The notes beneath the pieces were generated by a model. It was not told the origin of the DNA. It was given only the letters and a program-made list of their open reading frames with translations, and searched no databases. A stretch of DNA of 64,000 bases from Incurvaria masculella (lineage: Eukaryota > Arthropoda > Insecta > Lepidoptera > Incurvariidae): assembly GCA_946894095.1 (NCBI GenBank), contig OX335665.1, forward strand, positions 5,714,001 through 5,778,000. Reading direction: 5' to 3'. Shown one piece after another: positions 37,497 through 46,800 of the stretch (position 1 is its first letter; each line of letters starts with the position of its first letter). A program made the position numbers and the translations under genes.

Positions 37497-39908
37497 CTCT
37501 GTGTATTTATCATGCAATCAGTCTCTAGACTATGAGCAGATGTGTTGCGTGTGGTTTTGTCGTGTAGAGTTAGTTCCCCATTGGGAGCTTCTCATGCTTC
37601 GGGGACGTTGTTTACGCCATCTAGGTCCAGTATGTTACGCCTCTTCAAGCGTCGTAAGCAGTCGGGGACAGTAAGCTGCACTGCCAGCTGGTTTGGATGC
37701 TTCATAAGTCGCTTCTTGTATTTTGCAGCAACTGTTTTTATTTCTTCCTTTATTGTCTTGATTTGAAGATAGTAATGGACCTCACAGTTTCTTATGAACC
37801 ATGGGGTATTTGCTAGCTGTTTCAGTATTGAGTCTTCAGCTCGTTGCATAATTTTGACGTTGGAGTCACAGGCAGAACCCCATAGCTGCATGCCATAGGT
37901 CCAGATAGGTTTGAGTACTGTCTTATAAATAAGGAGCTTGTTGTCAATCGACAGCTTACTATTCCTGTCTAGCAACCAATACAGTCCCCGGTACCTGATG
38001 TTGAGTTCATCTCTCTTAGTTTGGATATGTTTTTTCCATGTTAGCCTGCGGTCCAGATGCATCCCTAGGTATTTAACCGAGTTGGTTTGCGGAAGTGTTT
38101 GATCACCTAACTTCACAGGTGGGCAATCTCCTCTTTTCAGTGTAAAGGTAACATGGACAGACTTTGAGGCACTTGCCTTGATTCTCCATTTCTTCAGCCA
38201 TAGTTGGATACTTGATAGACTTCTTTGCAGAGACTCTGAGGCGGCTGCAGGGTTTTTGCTAGATGCAAGTATTGCAGTGTCATCGGCGAAGGTAGCCATG
38301 GTCACCCCTGGGATCTGCGGCAAGTCCGCGGTGAATATCGTGTACAAGACTGGGCCCAAAACGGAGCCCTGGGGTACCCCTGCATGTATTGTATAGAATG
38401 GAGATGTAGCATCGCCTTCTCGAACTTGAAATATTCTTTCCATTAAGTAGGAGTTTAGGATGCTATAGAATGAGTGCGGTAGAAGTGATTTTATTTTAAA
38501 TAGCAATCCTTTGTGCCATACTTTGTCGAATGCCTGCTGTATGTCCAGGAAGGCGGAGGAGCAATATTCTCTGTGTTCAAATGATGTCCTAATAGCTTTG
38601 CACACTCTATGTATCTGTTCGATCGTGGCATGTTCCCGTCGAAAGCCAAACTGGTGATCTGGTATAATGGATAGTTCCGAGAGAGCACTTAACAGCCTTT
38701 TCAGCAGGATCTTCTCGAATAGTTTCGATAAGATCGGCAACAGACTGATTGGTCTGTAAGAGGTAAGCTCCTGGCTGGGTTTTCCTGGTTTCTGTACCAT
38801 TATAATTTGTGACACTTTCCACAGGGCTGGGAAGCATCCTGTTCTGAGCATGCCGTTAAAAAGGGATGTTATAAATACTAAGGCTTTTCGAGGGAGTTCT
38901 TTTAGTACCTTTTTGTCGATCAGATCGAAGCCTGGAGCCTTTTTGTTTACTAGGTTATTAATTGTTCTAATTAGTTCTTGTGGAGTTGTGGGCTTTATGG
39001 GAACATCTAGCTGAAAGTCTTGGTTGATAACTTCATCAATATCTGATTCATCTACGTCAATTTCTGGTTCATTTGGGATAAAAATCTTTGCTAGGTGATT
39101 TGCAAAGATGTTCGCTTTATCCTGATGTGTTCTAGCCCATTTTCCTTCCTGAGTCATTATTGGAGGTTTGGGTATGACAGGTCGAGTTGTGTTTTTGCAT
39201 GCCTTCCACAAGGAGTAGTTAGTGTCTTTTGAGGCGGTTAGTGATTCTACGTAGGCTGCGGTTGCTTCGTTTTCAGCCAGCTGGATCATTTCCTTTAGCT
39301 CGCGTATAGCTTTGTTGAACGCCCGTTTGTCTTCTTGATGCCTGCTATTTTGCCAGACTCTTCGTAGTCGTCGCTTTTCGAGAATTTTCGCTCTGATGTT
39401 TTCGGGCACCACATTATGTCTTGATTGGAAGTCTTGTATTTCAGGTGTACATCTCCAGCAGCTCTCTTGGATTATTGTCGTGAGTTCTTTAACTGCTAAT
39501 TCAATGTCATTATTTGTTTTTAAAGCTATTTTAAGCTGTAGATTTTCTTGCACTAGTTCTCGAAATGATTCCCAATCTGTGTATTTGTTGTATAGGGTCG
39601 GCCTTGTTTCATAATGTGTAACTATGGTACTTACAGTCAAGACTACAGGAATATGGTTGGTTGAGCTATCAAGAGAGCCCTTTATTGAGTGGAAGAGACG
39701 GGATAGACCCTTAGTGATGAAGAAGTCTAGCACATCCGGTAGCCTCTTGCGATCAGTTGGCCAATGTGTTGGTTCAGACGTTGATAAAGGCTTAAGAAAA
39801 TGACTGTCCATACATTTTTTGAGTTCTCTGCCCCTTGTTGTTATTAATCTGGATCCCCAATGAGTATGTTTAGCGTTCCAGTCGCCGCCAGCTAAGATAA
39901 TGTAAGAT
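37464..39908 (-). mobile_element. 5'-truncated jockey-type LINE with poly(A) tail
   Basis: The poly(A) tail is the 26-base T tract at 37471-37496. The element extends on the minus strand to about 39900, where it breaks off inside the endonuclease domain. An 8-bp target duplication TGTAAGAT is seen at 37464-37471 and 39901-39908. Confidence 0.85.
37592..39811 (-). CDS. Jockey-type reverse transcriptase ORF (5'-truncated)
   Basis: 739 codons from the first Met, but the frame runs open upstream to about 39895 with endonuclease sequence (GGDWNAKHTHWGS). RT landmarks: SYRPISLLPILSK (351-363), AFLDIQQAFDKVWH (420-433), AGVPQGSVLGPVLY (477-490), FADDTAIL (508-515), KYLGMHLDRRLTWKKH, and LKPIWTYGMQLWG in the thumb. 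There is no RNase H, as usual for jockey. The endonuclease SDH motif reads STNHIPV (Asn52 for Asp), so the copy is probably endonuclease-dead as well as truncated. The RT frame has no stops or frameshifts, which suggests a recent insertion. Confidence 0.85.
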   Translation of the reverse strand: MDSHFLKPLSTSEPTHWPTDRKRLPDVLDFFITKGLSRLFHSIKGSLDSSTNHIPVVLTVSTIVTHYETRPTLYNKYTDWESFRELVQENLQLKIALKTNNDIELAVKELTTIIQESCWRCTPEIQDFQSRHNVVPENIRAKILEKRRLRRVWQNSRHQEDKRAFNKAIRELKEMIQLAENEATAAYVESLTASKDTNYSLWKACKNTTRPVIPKPPIMTQEGKWARTHQDKANIFANHLAKIFIPNEPEIDVDESDIDEVINQDFQLDVPIKPTTPQELIRTINNLVNKKAPGFDLIDKKVLKELPRKALVFITSLFNGMLRTGCFPALWKVSQIIMVQKPGKPSQELTSYRPISLLPILSKLFEKILLKRLLSALSELSIIPDHQFGFRREHATIEQIHRVCKAIRTSFEHREYCSSAFLDIQQAFDKVWHKGLLFKIKSLLPHSFYSILNSYLMERIFQVREGDATSPFYTIHAGVPQGSVLGPVLYTIFTADLPQIPGVTMATFADDTAILASSKNPAAASESLQRSLSSIQLWLKKWRIKASASKSVHVTFTLKRGDCPPVKLGDQTLPQTNSVKYLGMHLDRRLTWKKHIQTKRDELNIRYRGLYWLLDRNSKLSIDNKLLIYKTVLKPIWTYGMQLWGSACDSNVKIMQRAEDSILKQLANTPWFIRNCEVHYYLQIKTIKEEIKTVAAKYKKRLMKHPNQLAVQLTVPDCLRRLKRRNILDLDGVNNVPEA

Positions 39909-39960
39909 AATGTTATAATATGTAATCAAAAACATTTTATTTTGAACATTCAAATTGGGC

Positions 39961-39967
39961 TATAAAA
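39961..39967 (+). promoter_or_regulatory. TATA-like motif (TATAAAA)
   Basis: TATAAAAGGG lies next to a GC-rich patch. No plus-strand gene follows, so its relevance is doubtful. Confidence 0.2.
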
Positions 39968-40017
39968 GGGCACTCATCGTGGGCGCGCGCGTTCTATCTA
40001 TATAGGTAGGCACTTAC

Positions 40018-41640
40018 TCAGCTTGACGAGCGACGAGCGGTCGAATCTTGTTGCTGGAGTAGAAGCAGGCTTCCGTGACACGAAGCATTGGTGACATGGT
40101 CTTTGAAATAAAACACGTAAATATAAGTTTATAGAAACATAGCAGCACAAGTATATTTTTTAACATTTTGTAAAAGTGAAACCTAAAATGAATAGAAATT
40201 CGAATTAGCGACGGATGGTCAAAAAAAAACACCTAATGATTATATCTAAAGTAGAGTTTGTGCGTTGTCTGTCCGTCCGTCTGTCAGACACCTCCTCCTA
40301 TTATTGAAGTTACAAAATTTACAATGTATGACGAAAACAAGTTTTGACATGACAGGTAGGTAGATCAGGTCGGGCCATCTAGTTTGAGGGGTCGCATGAT
40401 GAGTCTAAGACCAGAGTTTCCCAAGATATGACGAAAATATTTTTTTTAAGTTGTTTGACATGCTTGGCAAGTGCTCCCGTGCATGTCGCAAGTATATTTT
40501 AGGCATCTTTCGTGTCCACACACCACCCGTTAGCATGAGAACAGGTGCGACATGCACGGCAGAATTCGCCGAAATGTAATACAGCTGCACGGCAATTGAC
40601 CCAGTGTGACTAGTAACCAAAAACACGGCCACCGGCCGGACTCGCACACGAAGGGTTCCGTACCATCGTAAAAGATTTAACATAACAAAATCACGTTTTT
40701 TGTATGGGAGCCCCCTTTAATTTAAATTATTTTTCAATTTTACCTATTTGTTGTTATAGCGGCAAAATAAATACACACTCTGTGAAAATTTCAGCTGTCT
40801 ATCTGTTACGGTTACTGAGATACAGCCATGTGACAGACGGATGGACAGACGGACGGACGGACGGACGGATGGACAGACGGACGGACGGACGGACGGACAG
40901 CGGAGGATTAGTAATAGGGTTCCGTTTCACCCTTTGGGTACGGAACCCTAACAAGAATACTATGTAACAGAAACAAATAGTACATATTTTTAATTCTATT
41001 CTATTACCAGATGCGTCTTGCCCTATGGAAATTGGAAATGTATGCATATGATGCAATGGGATTACTTATTAGATATACCAAACGATTTCAAAGCAACAAA
41101 ATTTGGTATTATAACTCCACGTTCACGAAGTTCCTGAGATCTCGACAAATTACTTGAATCACACTTGACCAACGGCCAGCGGGCGGCCGAGCGGCCGACA
41201 CCAATACACTCACAATGTTTATACTACAAAATATGATTTTCTAGATTTTCGGTCTTTTTTCCATTTTTATGTAAGAAAACATATCAAGTGTGATAAATCA
41301 CCGGATTCTACACAAAATTTGCCACAATCCGGACTAATTACATTCAAGCAAACGTAATTTTTTGTGAACAAATTTTGTAAACAAATGTGATAAATCTTTG
41401 AAATCTGAACATGCCAAAAAACATTTGATTTTTTTGCTGCCTACAGAAATTGCAAAAACCTATAACCACTGCATTGATAGATAGCTGAATATATTACAAT
41501 TTCATTGATATAAAAAAAATTACAATACTTACGTAATATTTTCGTCACTCATCCTTTTCAGCCGGCACAGAACCACGCGCGCAAACGTACCTCGGTCGAC
41601 TGGCCAGCGAGACGAGCCGCGCGGATTAAAAAAAATAATT
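40018..41640 (-). other. Two candidate exons of an unidentified minus-strand gene
   Basis: Candidate exon at 40018-40100: acceptor TTTATTTCAAAG, then ACC ATG, donor GTAAGT. From its own ATG it reads MSPMLRVTEACFYSSNKIRP then LVARQAE, which looks like a mitochondrial presequence. Candidate upstream exon ends at 41533 (donor GTAAGTATT) with MSDENIT from ATG 41552; another donor GTACGT follows 41591 in the same GC-rich patch. Joining 41533 to 40100 gives a different open frame (TPCHQCFVSRK). Downstream exons were not found in the window. A mitochondrial protein such as a COX7A-like subunit is only a guess. Confidence 0.35.
40630..40951 (-). repeat. Dispersed repeat family A, full copy with long GGAC microsatellite
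   Basis: Minus-strand copy with an expanded (GGAC)n tract at about 40845-40898. Confidence 0.8.
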
Positions 41641-41827
41641 TTGTTTTACGAAGTTGCAGCTATTGGGTCGCGGTTTAGCCAATCAAAAGCGTCCTACACT
41701 CCTCAATCCATTTGAAAAAGCCAATCATAGACCAGTAAATCTATGCCCACACAAACAATCGCCAATCAGCGCAGATAGCGGGAGCGCAGCAGAGGACGCC
41801 TATGCGGCGTCGTTCGCGCTTTACGGG

Positions 41828-42125
41828 TTAAGGCACGAATTCGTCAAAAATATTAAGTATAGCCATAGTAGTTGCAGCGAAAACATATTCACAATTTCAG
41901 GTTTAATGGTTTCGTTGTAATTGACTATTAGAAGTTTTACACGGTTAGATGGCGCTGTTAAGTAAAAATCGTATTTAAATAAATTGTAACAAAACCAATA
42001 ATCCTGAAATTGTGAAATGGTTTTCGCTGCAAGTAATATGACTATATTTAACTTTTATTATTAATTCGTGGCTTAAAGTGCAATACTTTTTGCAAACAAC
42101 TTTATATGGGTCGGAACAGCCTTAA
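41828..42125. mobile_element. TTAA-flanked foldback MITE family D, one outer arm missing
   Basis: Starts TTAAGGCACGAATTCGTC and ends GGGTCGGAACAGCCTTAA. The inner part is a long imperfect palindrome (arms of about 100 bp around a ~60-bp loop including GATGGCGCTGTTAAG). Compared with 53243-54154 it lacks the ~60 bp of the left arm between the terminal and the internal TTAA. Confidence 0.7.
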
Positions 42126-42496
42126 TCACATTCCGATACCAACTACAAAAAAAACTACAAACTCAGGCGAATATCGGCGTGCACAACCCAGAAATGACGT
42201 CACAACCTAATATATACTATATCCACTCGATTCTCCGCAGGCAAATATAATTATGGCGCTAGCTGAGTTTTTTTTGTATATTCGAAAAATACCCTATATT
42301 TTAGTGAAACACCGCATACTTGACTGTGTATGGTAAGCATTGTAATTAAAAACGTGTTGACTGGCAACTTAGTATTAACGACAACCAGAGATTTTGCACT
42401 CCAAATTGTCTTTTGACAGCTACCTGTGGTTAAATTTGATATTAATTTTGTTACTAACCGTTAATGTTGTGCACTCCACGCTTACTAATCTTAAGA

Positions 42497-42648
42497 CTAA
42501 GCTCCGGTTGCACGAAGAGATGGCCGAGTTAATCAATGTTAGTGATCCGCATAGAGTTCCTTCCATACTGTCCACACAAAGTGACGTGTTTGATCATACT
42601 TTGACGTTGATTTTGATGTTTTGTCCTTTCATGCACTCGGCCCTAAAT
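42497..42648 (-). mobile_element. MITE family E copy with internal deletion
   Basis: GCTCCGGTTGCACGAAGAG to TTTCATGCACTCGGCCC; about 15 bp around ACACGTCACTTT are missing. Confidence 0.7.
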
Positions 42649-43026
42649 CTCATAAATAAAACATTTTGATAAAATTTAGTAGTTTTATTAGTATCAAGCT
42701 AATTAATAAAATAATCGTATTTCTCCATTCCACCGCACTGCGGAACCTAATTCTAGCACTGAGACGTTCAATTATGCAGAAAATACATTTTGAACCACCC
42801 TGTATTCTCATACTACAGTAAGATGATAAGTGGAAATGCAAAATAAATAACAAGAAATGCAAATTAATTATTCCCTTATAAGGTGTGTTTAGCTGAAATC
42901 CTTTCAGCAAAGCTTGTGCTATATCCATGCCAAGCCATACTGGATCTAATAATAGAATACAAAAGATCGAATGTAAACATAAATGCATATACACAGTGTA
43001 AACAACCGCCAGTACTTTTTTTATCA

Positions 43027-43139
43027 CCTACATATTCAGAGATAACCTGTCAAAACTTAGCACGAGATGAGCACCGGACTAACTATACAAACTGGTTCAG
43101 TCCAGCGGTTTAAAATTAGTCCCACACACTCTGAATATG
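43027..43139. mobile_element. MITE family G copy
   Basis: TATTCAGAGATAACCTGTC ... GCACCGGACTAACTATAC ... CACTCTGAATA; the ends are short inverted repeats. Confidence 0.6.
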
Positions 43140-43822
43140 GCTGTTAGTCTATAAATGAATTATTCTATTATGTTTTTCTCTTCTGCAGCATGGCAATTTG
43201 TGTTTCACACAATGAGCCACTTTTGTGTGTTTGTACTAAGGAGGCTCCAGTAAGTGATTCATCTATAGAAAAAACGTATGTTTTTGTTTTTTGATACGTT
43301 CATTTATTTCATTAATATAAGCCTCTAAAAATTTGTATACAAATACAAAAAGGCTTATTTCATGGATATAAGTTAATTAAAAAAAAAACCAAAAACGTGC
43401 AGACGTAGCTATCAGTTGATTTATTTAATTAGCAAAATTTCTGAAAAACATCTCTTCATTTGACCGAGGAAACAGTCTGAGCTATTGTATGGAACTTGAT
43501 CACCTAATTATCCTCTTAACATCATTAGTGAGCACGCTCGATGATTTCAAAAGTACTGTCGGTCGTCTACATCCTGCATTCGTTCCTATTGATCTCAAAA
43601 CGGATGGTACGGATGGATCACAATATTGGTACGTGCATGTATGACAATGAGAATCAATCGATACACGAATATTATTCTGAATTTGAGCACAGACGAAGGA
43701 CATACACAGTACTTCTCTATGATTGGAGGCACAGAATTTCTTGTGACATAAACGTGAGCGTTGGTGAAAGATGTTAGTTCGGCGTATCCGCGTGCCGATT
43801 CGCGTAACGCGAGCGAGCGTGT

Positions 43823-46800
43823 TTAGTATCCCATGGAGTCGGCGGGCGAGCGGACATCGTCGATCTTCAGTATCATCTTGACGAGTTGCGTGGCGAGCGC
43901 GATCTGCTGCTTCTTCGAGTGCAGCGATTCGATTACGTTCGTGGCCTTCATGTCATTGGTACCTGTAAAAGTCATAAAAAATTACAACACTTCCTATAAC
44001 ACGACTGCATACAGTACCAAATGTCAGACTGTAATCTCGTGCGCAGGGGGGGGGGGGGGGGTTAAAAGGACGATGCCAAACATTAATACGATAAAATCAA
44101 TTTTCCCACACAATCGCAAACAATTATATTCACCTTTAGCCATGCAGTCCATGCCGAGCGCCGGGTTTGTCTCTGCGACTTGCCGCGCCTTCACATCGGA
44201 GAGCGCGTCGATCGGAGAGAGCCCGCTGCACCAATACATACACACTTTAGTAATGTTATATACTATTGAACAATGAGTTGGAAGGAGTTGAATAAGGTCT
44301 GATTTTGTAATTATATTAAAAAAATACCGGCCAAGTGCGAGTCAGACTCGTACACCAAGGGTTCCGTACCATAATACAAGATTTAACACAAAAAAAATCT
44401 GGTTTTTTTATGTGGGCCGCCTTTCATTTTTATTGTATTTAAATGTTACCTATTTGTCGTTATAGCGGCAAAATAAATACATACTCTCTGAAAAATTCAG
44501 CTGTCTACCTATTACGGTTCATGAGATACAGCCCTGTGACAGACAGACGGACGGACGGACAGCGGAGGCTTAGTAATGGGTTCCTTTGACACCCTTTGGG
44601 TACGGGAACCCTAAAAATATCAATTTCATTTGAATAGGTTGTTTTGTTTGTTTGGGGGTTGGTTAGTATCATAAATTAATTCGATTCGTGAAATTTACAG
44701 TGGCAATAATCAGGAGAAAAAAAGGGTTCCTCCATACAAAACTGCTTCAGAAAGTTGGACTGTGTTTGAAATTTGTTTATTTCATAATATAAATTCAAAT
44801 ATTTTTCATTAAGTTCTCCATCTCAGTAACCCCCTTAAGGTGGCCCAACCGTTAAACTCCCCATACAAACGGGGAAAGAAGATCACGCCAATATTTCTTA
44901 TCAGAGATCCCAAATTTTGTGGACATGTTGCATCTTCCTCATCACGGAGCCTGTCTTTTTCTTTGAAACAGAGAAGGTCCCAGAGCGCAACAGCATGGTT
45001 TTATACAGTGCCCGCGAATGAGTTAGTCCCGCCGGGTTGGGCCACCTTAAGAACAGCCCGCAAGCTATGTTCCAATTTAGTAGATATTTGATATCTATTA
45101 TATCAGACAACAAATATCTGTGTCTGCATGCTATATTTTACACACGCTGTGAAAATTTCAGCTGTCTTCATACAGCCCTGTGACAGACAGACGGACGGAC
45201 GGATGGACAGCGGAGGCTTAGTAATAGGGCTCCGTTTGGCACCCGTTGGGTACGGAACCCTAAAAACACTAAGTCCAAAACCCATACTGTCCAAAACACA
45301 TATGAATACGGATATTTTCAATTACATTAGGTTAGGTTAGGTTACATTATATGCATTGTATAATTCCTACATACATACTTTTGGATGTTCTGGGTTTTAG
45401 ACCTTGCTTTTTGGACTTTACGAAGGCGACCCGATAAAAGTAGTGAAAGCCATCCATGAATCACCTGTTCTCGGCGAGCGCAATCGGTATCGCCTCGAGC
45501 GCGTCGGCGAACGCGCGGAACGGATACTGCTCCAGCGACGAGAGCTTGTCGGCGGCGCGCGCCACCGCAAGCGAGCATGAGATCTCGGCGGCGCCGCCCC
45601 CGTACACCACGCGCGAGTCCTGGTGGCGATACCATAGTGAGCGTCTTAAATCTGTAGGAGACTGAGATAAATAGTCGTAACCGAACCTAAGACCAGAAAA
45701 GTAGTACTTTGTGACGTCACGTTGAATTACTTTGACATTTCGTCCACACAAAATTTGTCAAAGTGACGTCATAAAGTACTACTTTTCGTAAATCTTAGGC
45801 TGAGATAAATAGTCGTAACAGAAACTAAGACTAACGAAAAGTAGTACTTTGTGACGTCACGTTGAATTACTTTGACATTTCGTCCACACAAAATTTGTCA
45901 AAGTGACGTCACAAAGTACTACTTTTCGTTAGTCTTAGGCTGAGCTAAATAGTCGTAACAGAAACTAAGACTAACCAAAAGTAGTACTTTGTGACGTCAC
46001 TATGCATTACTTTGAGATTTCGTCCATACAAAATGTGTCAAAGTGACGTCACAAAGTACTTCTTTTCGTTAGTCCTAGTTTCTGTTACGACTATTTATCT
46101 CAGCCTTAGTTTCTGTTACGACTATTTATCTCAGCCTTAGTTTCTGTTACGACTATTTATCTCAGCCTTAGTTTCTGTTACGACTATTTATCTCAGCCTT
46201 AGGGTCTCACATCCACCAAGCATTGATTAACTTAATCCTAACATTGAAGGGCCTTACTTGCCGTCTCGCAATCGATACCAATACAAGATAATCAGCACTT
46301 TAATAATTAATGCCCTCAAGTGTCATTTTTGCTACATATGTGGAGAATATGTACTTATAATTGTAGAAGATCTGTATCAGAATTCGTTAAAAATACCTAT
46401 TTTTTGTAATTTGAGATATTCTTGGGTAAAAATGAGATGTCTTGGGCACCTGATTGTGTTTGTAAATCGTGAGATTTGAATATTTTATTGATTTTGAATT
46501 GATTTGATCTTAAATTGAGATTTCAAATTTCATTGAATTTATGTATTTTTTTTTTGTTCATACATATCTGAAACTCAAAAACTTGAGCTGATCAAAAAAT
46601 TCTAATTTATTTGATATATATATATATATATATATATTCGAACTAAGTATGCCATGTGTAGCCAACAACAACAAAAATTTTACCGGCAACAGATACGTTG
46701 TAAACTAGTGTTATCCATAAAACATACTCCACTGCGGCCCCAAAATCATGTACAAATTTTGCTAAAATTCCTACAAACTAGAAACCGTCCCGAGTGCGAG

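Noticed and set aside
43190..43255. Exon on the plus strand (TTCTCTTCTGCAG acceptor, short open stretch, then CAGTAAGTG)
   Set aside because: Splice-like signals are good, but both possible readings are about 20 residues, match nothing I know and have no partner exon.
45323..45346. Interstitial telomere from a chromosome fusion
   Set aside because: The TTAGG run is only about four units and sits in a repeat found again at 61585-61730 with fewer units.
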